Positions 22,939 to 30,116 of a DNA stretch of 30,116 nucleotides are shown in pieces. The notes beneath the pieces were generated by a model that saw only the letters and a list, made by a program, of their open reading frames with translations, had not been told where the DNA came from and searched no databases. This DNA comes from an uncultured Eubacterium sp. (GTDB lineage Bacteria > Bacillota > Clostridia > Lachnospirales > Lachnospiraceae): positions 1-30,116 of the forward strand of contig CAJTSV010000038.1 in assembly GCA_910579075.1 (NCBI GenBank). The letters are read 5' to 3'. The position numbers and the translations under genes were made by a program. Position 1 is the first letter of the stretch; each line of letters starts with the position of its first letter.

Positions 22939-23316
22939 ATGCCAGAAGCAAAAGAAAGAATTACCGACGCTGAACTCGAAGTCATGCAGGTGCTTTGGAA
23001 AGCAAAAGCTCCCATGACGCAGGCACAGATAAAAGCTGCGCTTTGCAGCCGCAACGGAGATACCGTCAAAACGCTCCTGCGCCGCCTGTGCCAGAAACAG
23101 GCTGTGGCGCAGGAAAAGCAGGAAGTCTATTATTACCGTCCCCTGGTCGGACAGGAAGAACTGCGGTGCTGCCGCATGAAAAAGCTGATTGACCAGCTGT
23201 TTGAAGGAAGCGCCAGGGACATGGCAGCAGCGCTGGTCAGGAACGAACAGCTGTGCCATCAGGACCTGGAAGAACTGGAACAGATGTTTTCCGGTCTGTG
23301 GGAGGAGGAGAAATAA
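22939..23316 (+). CDS. blaI: BlaI/MecI family repressor
   Basis: A 125-residue penicillinase-repressor family regulator. The winged helix is plain: ITDAELEVMQVLWKAKAPMT, TVKTLLRRLCQKQAV and VYYYRPLV, followed by a helical dimerisation tail. In the family, a signal through BlaR1 leads to cleavage or release of the repressor; the usual cleavage N-F pair near the dimerisation helix is not obvious here. It is followed, one base after its stop, by the M56 protease gene. AGGAGG precedes the ATG by 8-9 bases. No beta-lactamase gene is nearby, so the controlled target is unknown. Confidence 0.92.
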   Translation: MPEAKERITDAELEVMQVLWKAKAPMTQAQIKAALCSRNGDTVKTLLRRLCQKQAVAQEKQEVYYYRPLVGQEELRCCRMKKLIDQLFEGSARDMAAALVRNEQLCHQDLEELEQMFSGLWEEEK

Positions 23317-23317
23317 T

Positions 23318-25561
23318 ATGGAAGGTTTTTTAACGGGGCTTTTGCGCATCAGCTTTTTCGGCTCGCTGTCTGCCATGGTGCTGTTTTTTCTGCAGCCCGT
23401 ATGCCGCAGGCTGGCAGGACAGTCCGTCGTTTATTATCTGTGGCTGTTCGTGCTGCTGCGTTTGTGCGTGCCAGCCGGAATTACCGTTTCCCTGCCGTCT
23501 GCTGCCGGCGGCTTTTTACATATCTTTCAGCAGAATGAGGCCGGAATGGCAGATGCAGGCAATCCGGTGCATGGAGAGGCTGGCATAAAAGCAGCACAGG
23601 AATCCGGACAGACAGGGACAGGTACGCAGCGTGATGCGGCGGGTTCTTCACGAAAAAATGCAGGTGTGCAGAAGAACATAGAAACAGAAACGGGGCAGAA
23701 CCGTGCTGGTGCACAAAAAGTACAGAAAAACGCAGATGCACAAACTGCACCAGGCACGGATGCCCGGAAAAACCGGAATCTTTTCTGGGCAGTGCTGTGG
23801 ATGGGCGGCGTGCTTGCAAGCCTGGCCTGGCATTTCGGGGCAGGCCTTTCTTATTCACGCAGGGTGCGCCGTTCCCTGGAACCGGTACCTGACTGGGCGC
23901 TGGCAGTCCTGCGGGAAGCAGAACCTTGCGGGCATGTGGCCCTTGCACAGTCTTCGCTTGTAAATACGCCGATGCTGCTTGGCCTGCGCCATCCGGTTAT
24001 TGTGCTTCCGTACCTGCCGGGGCACCGGAACGAAAAGCTGGGAAATATTCTGGCACACGAGCTGGTGCATGCAAAACGGCGTGACCTTTTGTATAAATGG
24101 TCTGCCACAGCCATTACGAGCCTGCACTGGTTCAACCCGCTGATGATTCTGGTAAGGCATGAAATCGCCCGCTGCTGCGAGCTTTCCTGTGACGAGGCAG
24201 TGGTGCGTTCTATGACTTCCCGGGAACGGCGCAGCTATGGCGAAACACTGCTGGCTCTGGCTGGCGCTCCGTCCCGGGGGACAGGGACGCTGTCGGCAGA
24301 AATGTGCAGGGAAAAAGCGCAGCTTAAGGAACGGCTTGTGGCAATAGCAAAATACCGGAAAAAAAGCATGGCTTCCGTGGCTGCATCCCTCGTATTTGTG
24401 CTGGCCGCAGGCGGATGCGCCATGATTTCCGGCGCTGAGGCAGGAAAGCCCCGGGAAATCCCTGCAGGCACGGAACAGGCAGAAGATACACAGGACACAG
24501 ACAGCAGGGAAGGCCAGAGACCTGAAAATCCAGACAGCAGGGAGGACAAAAGTCCTGAGAATCCAGACAGCAGGGAGGACAAAAGTCCTGAGAATCCAGA
24601 CAGCAGGGAAGGCCAGAGACCAGAGAATCCAGACAGCATGGAACCGGAAGGGCAGGTACGGGAAGATGCGGCGGACTCGAAAGACAGCAGTACGGATGCA
24701 GGGGAAGAACCGGAGCTTTATTATGAAAAAGACGGCAGGCAGTACGAGCTCGTGCCGGACCTTGTAACCGGCAGGTATCTTTGGGCCAGCGTGCTTTCTA
24801 AGGGAACAAAATCCAAAGACAGCCATGGACACGAAAAAACCGATTACCAGTCACAAGAACGCTGGTTTGAACGGGTGGACGGAAGTGCTTCCCACAGCGT
24901 GCGCCGTTTTGACAATCTGCTGTATTCTGCGGGCGAGTACCTCATTTTTGAATATGACGGAATGGTGCATGTTTCCAGGCAGACAGATATATATCATCCA
25001 GTACTCAGCTATGAGTATGGCTGGACATATGGCATTGTTACGAAGGTAAAGCAGGGGTATATGATTGCAGACGGGCGTGCCTGTGAAATCCGTTTTTATA
25101 ATGAGCAGTTTCAGGAAACAAAGACCCTGTCAGGACTGCGTGCCGGGGAAAGCGGGCATTATTATGAAAACGGGCTGATGGCAGTCCGGGAAATGAAAAC
25201 AGGATTAAAAGGTTTTCTGGATGAATCCGGCAGCTTTGCCATTCCGTGCCTTTATGCAAATGTGAGTGATTTTTCGAACGGATATGCTTCCGTGCTGGAA
25301 GGAGCACAGCTGGTGCCGTATACGGAAGAAGACACGGTGCAGATGTTTTATGCAAAAGGCGGGCAGTGGGGAATTATAGACCGGCGGGGCAGTTTTGTTA
25401 TAAAGCCTTCCAAACGGTATGCAAATAAAAGCCCGTCGGAAACAGAGGAACAGTATTATGACGGCATCCGCCGGTTCGGGCCTGTACGGGAAGATGGAAC
25501 CGTGGATTTTCTGGCATCGGACGAGGAAGACCGGGTGCTGGAAACGGTAAGCGTGCGGTAA
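23318..25561 (+). CDS. BlaR1-like M56 metallopeptidase with repeat and WG-like ectodomain
   Basis: A 747-residue membrane protease sensor. Two N-terminal helices (about residues 8-27 and 37-58), a variable Gln/Ala-rich segment (about 70-150), a third helix (about 155-180), the M56 domain with zinc motif HELVH (H247, E248, H251) and CELSCDEAVV (third ligand E), and a fourth helix (about 350-372). The part beyond should lie outside the cell: four 11-residue repeats (395-438), then about 250 residues with WG-like segments (GLKGFLDESGSFAIP, GQWGIIDRRGSFVIKP). The beta-lactam-acylated domain of BlaR1 (SxxK, KTG) is absent, so the stimulus must be different. ATG 23318 follows GGAGGAGG. Confidence 0.9.
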   Translation: MEGFLTGLLRISFFGSLSAMVLFFLQPVCRRLAGQSVVYYLWLFVLLRLCVPAGITVSLPSAAGGFLHIFQQNEAGMADAGNPVHGEAGIKAAQESGQTGTGTQRDAAGSSRKNAGVQKNIETETGQNRAGAQKVQKNADAQTAPGTDARKNRNLFWAVLWMGGVLASLAWHFGAGLSYSRRVRRSLEPVPDWALAVLREAEPCGHVALAQSSLVNTPMLLGLRHPVIVLPYLPGHRNEKLGNILAHELVHAKRRDLLYKWSATAITSLHWFNPLMILVRHEIARCCELSCDEAVVRSMTSRERRSYGETLLALAGAPSRGTGTLSAEMCREKAQLKERLVAIAKYRKKSMASVAASLVFVLAAGGCAMISGAEAGKPREIPAGTEQAEDTQDTDSREGQRPENPDSREDKSPENPDSREDKSPENPDSREGQRPENPDSMEPEGQVREDAADSKDSSTDAGEEPELYYEKDGRQYELVPDLVTGRYLWASVLSKGTKSKDSHGHEKTDYQSQERWFERVDGSASHSVRRFDNLLYSAGEYLIFEYDGMVHVSRQTDIYHPVLSYEYGWTYGIVTKVKQGYMIADGRACEIRFYNEQFQETKTLSGLRAGESGHYYENGLMAVREMKTGLKGFLDESGSFAIPCLYANVSDFSNGYASVLEGAQLVPYTEEDTVQMFYAKGGQWGIIDRRGSFVIKPSKRYANKSPSETEEQYYDGIRRFGPVREDGTVDFLASDEEDRVLETVSVR
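24500..24631 (+). repeat. four 33-base tandem repeats in blaR1-like gene
   Basis: Four in-frame 33-base units encode DSREGQRPENP, DSREDKSPENP twice and DSREGQRPENP again; a partial fifth (DSMEPE) follows. Units 2 and 3 are identical in sequence, and 1 and 4 almost so. This is an acidic Pro-rich linker whose copy number is likely variable. Confidence 0.9.
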
Positions 25562-25588
25562 AACACAGTCCGTTCGTGACATAAGCTG

Positions 25589-25614
25589 TTAAGTTTTTGT
25601 GATATTGCCGATAT
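25589..25614 (+). promoter_or_regulatory. sigma-D (FliA-type) flagellar promoter
   Basis: GCCGATAT (25607-25614) matches the flagellar sigma-D -10 consensus at all eight positions; TTAA (25589-25592) stands 14 bases upstream as the -35 (consensus TAAA, spacing 14-16). It is about 90 bases before a three-gene operon. The leader can form a TGAAAC/GTTTCA stem with an inner GCACA/TGTGC hairpin (25621-25659). Confidence 0.72.
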
Positions 25615-25703
25615 AATATATGAAACGGCACACAGCTGTGCAGCCGGTGTCCTGTTTCACAAGCACGGAAAAAGAAACAAGTACCAGACAGGAGGTTTGC
25701 AGA

Positions 25704-26369
25704 ATGAGAATTACAACACAGATGCTGAACGAAACAGCAAAACGGACCGGAATCCCGGTTACCCAGACGAGTCTTTTAAGCTATATTAATAATGAAGGAT
25801 CTTCTGGCGGAAACACATTGCTGGACGCGTTAAATAAAAACAATAAAGTGTCCAGCACTGCAGCGAACAATTACAAAAAGCTGGAAAAGGCGGCAGAAAG
25901 CCTCAAAGACCATGCGCAGAAGCTGTCAGAAACAGGTGAAAAGTCTTTCTGGGAAAAAATCAAGACAGAAGAAAATGCGGATGAAGCACGCAGGGCAGTG
26001 GAAGACTTTGCAAAATATTTTAATTCCACAATATCCGGCCTGGATAAGTCATCCGGCATGCTTGACCAGTATTACAGCCAGAGGCTGCAGGAAGCAGCAG
26101 AGGAAAACAGCGAGGCACTGGAAAAAATCGGTGTTACAATCGGAAAAGACGGGAAGCTGTCGATTGACCAGGAAAAGCTGGGAGAAGCTTCTATCGAAGA
26201 TATCCAGGCTGTATTTGCAGGCTCGAACGGCCTTGCAGCCAAAACAGCATATATTGCAGAGCGGGCGGCAGATAACGCACATGCAGGAACCCAGAGTGTT
26301 TCCGGGCAGTATAATGCGGCAGGAACCCTGAGTTCACAGCTTGCCAGCAGGTATGATTTCTGGGGCTGA
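25704..26369 (+). CDS. FliD C-domain-like protein, first gene of sigma-D operon
   Basis: A 221-residue protein with no signal peptide or membrane segment. Residues about 85-190 look like the C-terminal part of the flagellar cap protein FliD: coiled-coil FAKYFNSTISGLDKSSGMLD, IGVTIGKDGKLSIDQEKLGE (FliD: IGIT..DGkLslDe.kL) and FAGSNGLAAKTAYIAERA (FliD: lF.g.nGla..l). The variable central domains of FliD are missing and the N-terminus is different. It starts after AGGAGG with a sigma-D promoter about 90 bases upstream, which supports a link to flagella, maybe as an exported or chaperone-like factor. No assigned function; this similarity is from memory and must be tested by profile search. Confidence 0.65.
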   Translation: MRITTQMLNETAKRTGIPVTQTSLLSYINNEGSSGGNTLLDALNKNNKVSSTAANNYKKLEKAAESLKDHAQKLSETGEKSFWEKIKTEENADEARRAVEDFAKYFNSTISGLDKSSGMLDQYYSQRLQEAAEENSEALEKIGVTIGKDGKLSIDQEKLGEASIEDIQAVFAGSNGLAAKTAYIAERAADNAHAGTQSVSGQYNAAGTLSSQLASRYDFWG

Positions 26370-26426
26370 TGCCGGGATTTTTAAAAAAATATGAACAGCA
26401 TTTATCCGTGTCCTGGTACATAGCAG

Positions 26427-26460
26427 TATAGGCCGGGCGGGTGAGCCTGCCTGGCTTATA
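26427..26460 (+). other. stable hairpin between first and second sigma-D operon genes
   Basis: A 15-base arm (26427-26441) pairs with 26446-26460 around a TGAG tetraloop, with several G-U pairs if in RNA and a GC-rich core. No T run follows, so it is not a classical terminator. It lies 43 bases before the second gene and may stabilise or separate the two messages. The 133-base gap holds no gene. Confidence 0.65.
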
Positions 26461-26502
26461 TATAAAAAAGGAATTGCACAACTATTTCAAGGAGGAGAGA
26501 CT

Positions 26503-27297
26503 ATGAACACGATTGCACAGACACAAGCAGGCATCATGTCTGGTTACGCTGCGCCTTCCGCGGGGACGCAGGCTGCGAAGACAGAAAAAGACAGCCAGGC
26601 TTCGGGCACAGCTGCTGAAAAAAAGACTTCCAGGGTAACATCCGGAAGAACCATTGGCCAGCCGGAATTAAGCGACAAGGCAATGAAATATTACGAGCAG
26701 CTGAAAAAGAAGTATTCCAACATGGATTTTATTCTTGTCAGCAGTGACATGAAGCAGCAGGCACAGGCAAATGCTGGGAAATTCGCGAATCCAAACCGCA
26801 TGGTTGTATTAATCGATGAAGAAAAAATCGAGCGCATGGCAGAGGATGAAGCGTACAGAAACGTTTACGAGGGAAAAATCAGCAGCGCATCTTCGAAGCT
26901 GCCGGAGCTGTCCAAAAGCCTTGGAAACAATTCCGCAGTCAAAGGGTTTGGCATGCAGGTAAACAGCAATGGAACGACATCGTTTTTTGCAGTTGTCGAC
27001 AAATCCCTGGCTGCGCAGAAAAAGCGTCTTGATAAAAAAGCCGAGCAGAAAGCAGAAGCAAAGAAGAAAGACAAAAAGGCGCAGGAGAAAAAACGTGCCG
27101 AGGAAGCACACACACAGAAGGCAGAGGATGAGAAAAAGGCTTCCATGAAAGAAGATGAAAATCTGGTAACCATTACGGCATCTTCCCAGGAAGAACTGCT
27201 GCGCAAGATTAACGATATGATGTTTTCTTACAGAAGCGACAATATTTTCTCGGACAAAGAACGGCAGGTAGGCTGGAATTTTGACGCTGCCTGGTAA
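26503..27297 (+). CDS. DUF6033-like protein, second gene of sigma-D operon
   Basis: A 264-residue protein. It begins with a Ser/Ala/Gln-rich disordered stretch (about 1-55), continues with a folded part (about 60-170; LSDKAMKYYEQLKKKYSNMD, FILVSSDMKQQAQ, RMVVLIDEEKIERMA, FGMQVNSNGTTSFFAVVDKS), then a Lys/Glu-rich helix of about 45 residues and a conserved C-terminal segment (LLRKINDMMFSYRSDN). I believe the family is DUF6033, common in Lachnospiraceae and without known function. AGGAGGAG precedes the ATG. The lack of Sec signal with a disordered N-terminus is similar to flagellar export substrates, but this is inference. It is 24 bases upstream of the next gene. Confidence 0.7.
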   Translation: MNTIAQTQAGIMSGYAAPSAGTQAAKTEKDSQASGTAAEKKTSRVTSGRTIGQPELSDKAMKYYEQLKKKYSNMDFILVSSDMKQQAQANAGKFANPNRMVVLIDEEKIERMAEDEAYRNVYEGKISSASSKLPELSKSLGNNSAVKGFGMQVNSNGTTSFFAVVDKSLAAQKKRLDKKAEQKAEAKKKDKKAQEKKRAEEAHTQKAEDEKKASMKEDENLVTITASSQEELLRKINDMMFSYRSDNIFSDKERQVGWNFDAAW

Positions 27298-27321
27298 CAG
27301 AAAAGAAAGGAAGGTAATGGC

Positions 27322-28353
27322 ATGAACATTCAGAACAGTTTCATTCTGCCAGCCGGCGTCAGTACTCCTTTTGGCGTAAACAATCAGGCCGTGGATATGT
27401 TTGGCAGGAAGCAGCGAAATGCCGGGCCGGGCGTTCTTCCGTTTCGAAACGGCCAGACAGATCCGGTTGAGCAGAAACGGGCGCTTGCAAAAAAGCAGGC
27501 TTACAAAATGGTCAGCGATACCTTTGCAACCGAGCGCAGGGCAGATGATATGGTAAAGGAAAGCCAGGAATCCATCGGGCGCAGTACCGAAAGCATGGGC
27601 GAGGCAAAGCGCAAAATCAAAGAAATCAGGGAAGAACAGGAAAAGCTGCGTCTGGAATACGGCGTGGAAGCTGACAGCCAGGAGCAGAAGGACATGGAAA
27701 TTCTGGAAGTATATAACCAGGGCATGGAGGCCTGGCTGGAAATGTCAGATGAAGATTTGAAACGTGCCCGCGAGCTGGACGCACAGGGCTATGCCGGCGG
27801 CTATACCGAGTACCAGCAGCGTGCCCTCGGCGTGAGCAAAGGCATTGGGGGATATAAGGAAGATATCAAAAATGCACAGAAGGCCATCATAGAAGAAAAC
27901 GCAGCAATCCGCGAAATGACCATCGAACGCCTGAAACACCATCCAATGGTGGATGCAGTCAAAGACGCAGATGATATCCTGGAAAATGCCAGCAAGGAAA
28001 TCGTCGGCATGCTGACGGATGAAGCCGTCGACAGCATGGACGAAAAATTCGAAGAAGAAATCGAAGAAGCAGAGGAAAACAAAGAAGAAAAGAAAGAAGA
28101 AGAAGAAAAAATCGAAGCTGCAAAGGAACACAGGGAAGAAATGGAAGCGCTTGCGAATCCAGAGAAAGCCGGACAGGAATACAATCGTGCGGACAGCAGT
28201 CCGGATATTCTGGAAGGCGACCCTGTGACAGAGGCCCTGCTGAAAATGGATAAAGTAAAAACCGATATCCAGCAGGAGGTTTCTGATATGGTGATGAAGA
28301 TGAATCTTGTAGCTGATGATATTAAGGGCATTAAGGTGGATGAGCTTTTATAA
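27322..28353 (+). CDS. coiled-coil protein of unknown function, third gene of sigma-D operon
   Basis: A 343-residue protein that I do not recognise. About 50 uncharged or basic N-terminal residues precede long helices: 55-125 (KRKIKEIREEQEKLRLEYG), 160-220, and a strongly acidic Glu/Lys stretch about 235-280, then a short C-terminal helix (SDMVMKMNLVADDIKGIKV). No signal peptide, membrane segment or nucleotide motif. GGAAGG precedes the ATG, and the spacing of 24 bases from the DUF6033 gene means co-transcription. It ends shortly before two terminator hairpins. A cytoplasmic scaffold or an exported flagellar-system protein are both possible. Confidence 0.6.
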   Translation: MNIQNSFILPAGVSTPFGVNNQAVDMFGRKQRNAGPGVLPFRNGQTDPVEQKRALAKKQAYKMVSDTFATERRADDMVKESQESIGRSTESMGEAKRKIKEIREEQEKLRLEYGVEADSQEQKDMEILEVYNQGMEAWLEMSDEDLKRARELDAQGYAGGYTEYQQRALGVSKGIGGYKEDIKNAQKAIIEENAAIREMTIERLKHHPMVDAVKDADDILENASKEIVGMLTDEAVDSMDEKFEEEIEEAEENKEEKKEEEEKIEAAKEHREEMEALANPEKAGQEYNRADSSPDILEGDPVTEALLKMDKVKTDIQQEVSDMVMKMNLVADDIKGIKVDELL

Positions 28354-28359
28354 TTTAAG

Positions 28360-28386
28360 AAAGGCATTTGCGTGAGGATGCTTTTT
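28360..28386 (+). terminator. first terminator-like hairpin of sigma-D operon
   Basis: AAAGGCAT (28360-28367) pairs with ATGCTTTT (28378-28385, one G-U), followed by a short T run. It is weaker than the next hairpin. Confidence 0.5.
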
Positions 28387-28394
28387 GGATATGG

Positions 28395-28436
28395 AAAACA
28401 GGAAGAATGGCGGGAGCTGTTCTTTCTGTTTTTTTT
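28395..28436 (+). terminator. main terminator of sigma-D operon
   Basis: AACAGGAAGAA (28397-28407) pairs with TTCTTTCTGTT (28420-28430, one G-U) and six more T follow, with A-run/T-run pairing extending the stem. A good intrinsic terminator, second of a tandem pair. Confidence 0.78.
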
Positions 28437-28477
28437 GCAGGGCAGACATCCCTTCGCAAAAAAGAAAATTTTTCATA

Positions 28478-28506
28478 ATGACAATTCCCCTCAGTCATGT
28501 TATACT
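28478..28506 (+). promoter_or_regulatory. promoter of deacetylase gene
   Basis: ATGACA (28478-28483), 17-base spacer ending TGT, TATACT (28501-28506). Transcription would begin near 28513, exactly at the hairpin that opens the leader. A possible internal extended -10 TACAAT lies at 28668-28673. Confidence 0.7.
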
Positions 28507-28512
28507 GGACTC

Positions 28513-28711
28513 ATTACGGATATCACGCCGTAATTATCAGAAAATTACAAAAATAAACAGTGAAATCAACCAAAAATACCAAAAAAAGACTGAAAAAAGA
28601 AGAAAAGAAATCCAAAAAAACAACAATATAAAGCAAAAAAGTCATACTCTTTACGATGCAAATATGTTACAATTATTTGGATAATAGTGACCAGGGGGCT
28701 GGGAAAATTGA
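28513..28711 (+). promoter_or_regulatory. A-rich 200-base leader of deacetylase mRNA
   Basis: The leader starts with a hairpin (ATTACGG 28513-28519 with CCGTAAT 28528-28534) and then runs about 100 bases of almost pure A with few C or G (28545-28650). It codes for nothing convincing. A 5' hairpin with an unstructured A-rich body may protect the message or bind a regulator. The whole gap of about 360 bases between the operon and the deacetylase gene is accounted for by terminators, promoter and this leader. Confidence 0.5.
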
Positions 28712-29833
28712 ATGAGTGATAAGAATCAAGGTTTGAATGACCGGCTGCAGCGTAAAAAACGGGTTCAGCGCATGAAAACAGGAATGCTCTGGCTCCTCAT
28801 TACATGGCTGCTGGCGCAGATGCTGATTTCCGTGACACTGATAGCGAAAGTCCATTCCCTGCAGGAACAGATTGATATCATTACAGAAAATACAATCCGC
28901 AGCCAGCAGGTGGACCAGCAGGAAAACCAGGCATCAAAAGACGGGAATGAACATGCCCGGATTCAGAAATACGATGCCGCCACAGCAGCATCAGGCGGAA
29001 AGGATAAGGACAGCCAGTCACAAGGCAGCGTGCAGCTGGCTTTGAAAGAACCGGATGCAGGCTCAGGCATGGGGGAAAATGAGAATCTGACAGCCAAAGC
29101 TCAGGACAGTGACAGCGGCCAGGATAATCCAGACAGCGGCAAAAACAGCAGTGAGAGCGGAAAATCCACGCATGCTTCTGGCCCGGCGCAGAAAAAAGCC
29201 GGGAAAGTGTACCTGACCTTTGACGATGGGCCGAGTAAAAATACAGAAAAGATTCTGGATATTTTAGATAAGTATCAGGTGAAAGCGACTTTTTTCCTGA
29301 CAGGCAGGGAGGACAAAGAGTCCTTAAGGCTGTACCGGGAGATTGTAAAGCGCGGGCATACGGTAGGCATGCATTCCTATTCGCATCAGTACGATGCCAT
29401 TTATGAATCTGCCCAGACGTTTGAAGAAGACCTTGATAAAATTCAGGGCCTCATTTATGATGCAACAGGCATAAAATGCAGGCTGTACCGTTTTCCGGGC
29501 GGAAGCAGCAACCAGGTCAGCAATACAGACATGAAAGAATTAATCCGTATACTGAACGAGAGGAACATCACATATTTTGACTGGAATGCAGAATGCGGGG
29601 ATGCATCGCCGCAGACTTATACAGCAGAAGAAATGACAGAAAACGTCATGAAAGACGCTGGCAGGTACCAGACATCGGTTGTGCTGCTGCATGATGCTGT
29701 GAATAAGCCGGATACAGTGATAGCACTGCCGGATATCATTGAAAATCTGCAAAAGATGGGGCTGCAGGTTTTGCCGATTGATGAAAAAACGAAGGTTGTG
29801 CAGCATGTTTCGGCGGAAAGTGTGGAAGACTGA
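28712..29833 (+). CDS. membrane-anchored polysaccharide deacetylase (NodB)
   Basis: A 373-residue protein with a short basic cytoplasmic start, one membrane anchor (about residues 22-46), a coiled-coil and Ser/Gly/Gln-rich linker (about 50-160), and an extracellular NodB domain (about 165-360). Catalytic and metal residues: TFDDGPS (D171, D172), HSYSH, RFPGG, DWNAECGD and VVLLHD. The fold removes N-acetyl groups from peptidoglycan or another polysaccharide, which would give lysozyme resistance or modify the wall. A weak GGGGG site precedes ATG 28712. Its target is not shown. The gene 28 bases downstream may be a cytoskeletal element, so wall modification near a scaffold is plausible. Confidence 0.92.
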   Translation: MSDKNQGLNDRLQRKKRVQRMKTGMLWLLITWLLAQMLISVTLIAKVHSLQEQIDIITENTIRSQQVDQQENQASKDGNEHARIQKYDAATAASGGKDKDSQSQGSVQLALKEPDAGSGMGENENLTAKAQDSDSGQDNPDSGKNSSESGKSTHASGPAQKKAGKVYLTFDDGPSKNTEKILDILDKYQVKATFFLTGREDKESLRLYREIVKRGHTVGMHSYSHQYDAIYESAQTFEEDLDKIQGLIYDATGIKCRLYRFPGGSSNQVSNTDMKELIRILNERNITYFDWNAECGDASPQTYTAEEMTENVMKDAGRYQTSVVLLHDAVNKPDTVIALPDIIENLQKMGLQVLPIDEKTKVVQHVSAESVED

Positions 29834-29860
29834 TTACATACGGATAAATGGAGGTAAGAG

Positions 29861-30116
29861 ATGAGTTTTTTTAAAGATTTCAAGGATGATTTGTCTCTGG
29901 CGGTAAATGAACTTCTGCCGGGAGATGATTTGGAGCTTGAAGACGAGCTGGAAGATTCTCCAGAGATGATGGTAAATACCCTGGAGGGTGATTTGGACAT
30001 TGAATCCGAATTATCCAAGCTGGACGGCCTGCTCGAACACGTCGATGCGCCGGAGGAGATAAAGCATGTCAGAATCGAACCCGAAGAACCGGTGCTCGAA
30101 CAGCCAAAGCCGGTGA
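29861..30116 (+). CDS. acidic protein, 3' end outside window
   Basis: The frame starts at ATG 29861 behind GGAGG (29850-29854) and is open to the window edge; 85 residues are visible. The sequence is rich in Asp/Glu and Leu (MSFFKDFKDDLSLAVNELLP, EDELEDSPEMMVNTLEGD, LSKLDGLLEHV). From memory it resembles the N-terminal part of proteins next to, or fused to, bactofilin-like polymer-forming cytoskeletal domains in Lachnospiraceae. No such domain is visible here. It is probably in one operon with the deacetylase gene, 28 bases upstream. Confidence 0.6.
   Translation, partial: MSFFKDFKDDLSLAVNELLPGDDLELEDELEDSPEMMVNTLEGDLDIESELSKLDGLLEHVDAPEEIKHVRIEPEEPVLEQPKPV

Noticed and set aside
23189..23317. 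N-terminal extension of the BlaR1-like protein
   Set aside because: It lies inside blaI; ATG 23318 follows GGAGGAGG and starts directly with a membrane helix.
24500..24631. CRISPR-like array
   Set aside because: The repeats are contiguous, in frame and without spacers; they encode a protein linker.
23851..24832. Long antisense frame over the BlaR1-like gene
   Set aside because: It mirrors the low-complexity and repeat sequence of the real gene; no coherent domain.
28385..28684. 99-residue frame in the gap before the deacetylase
   Set aside because: It spans a terminator, a promoter and an A-rich leader, has no ribosome binding site, and its second half is only Lys/Asn/Gln produced by A-rich DNA.
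1..30116. tRNA, rRNA or riboswitch genes other than the L19 leader candidate
   Set aside because: No cloverleaf or conserved riboswitch core was recognised on either strand by eye.

Overview
The window looks like a chromosome segment from a spore-forming, flagellated member of the Clostridia, most likely Lachnospiraceae. The reasons are the gene order ylxM-ffh-rpsP-khpA-rimM-trmD-rplS-lepB-rbgA-rnhB-ylqG-ylqH-yraN (the Gram-positive SRP/ribosome-maturation neighbourhood), a full-length spoIVA, an exact sigma-D type flagellar promoter, strong AGGAGG ribosome binding sites and TTGACA/TATAAT promoters with TGn extensions. The species cannot be named from this sequence alone.

Region 1 (1-1720) is a decayed accessory patch: a DUF4869-like gene open at the window edge, a small P-loop NTPase gene split by a -1 frameshift exactly at an A AAA AAC heptamer, and on the minus strand a HicB antitoxin remnant with no start codon and no HicA partner. 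Region 2 (1718-12410) is the housekeeping block: SRP GTPase and its YlxM partner, S16, a KH protein, 16S maturation factor RimM, tRNA m1G37 methylase TrmD, a phosphopantetheinyl transferase coupled to trmD, L19, two signal peptidases flanking the 50S assembly GTPase RbgA, RNase HII, two flagellar-export-like proteins (FliK-like YlqG, FlhB C-domain YlqH) and YraN. Promoters are visible before ylxM, rimM and rplS, and terminators after khpA and rplS.

Region 3 (12411-22200) holds independent units: a membrane GGDEF protein, PgeF/LACC1-family protein, M18 aminopeptidase, spoIVA with a sigma-E-like promoter, a GNAT-TetR operon with a palindromic operator inside its promoter, a metallo-beta-lactamase-fold protein, and facing these a minus-strand pair of a Cache-type chemoreceptor and an FMN-binding lipoprotein that share an ATGA overlap.

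Region 4 (22300-30116) is accessory: an adenylate-kinase-like P-loop protein, a BlaI/BlaR1-type repressor-protease pair whose sensor part has tandem repeats and WG-like repeats instead of a penicillin-binding domain, and a three-gene operon of uncharacterised proteins driven by a sigma-D promoter (the first resembles the C-terminal domain of the flagellar cap FliD). After two terminator-like hairpins come a membrane-anchored NodB polysaccharide deacetylase with a long A-rich leader and an acidic protein running off the window, possibly the start of a bactofilin-type cluster. The sigma-D operon is the best candidate for an undescribed system.
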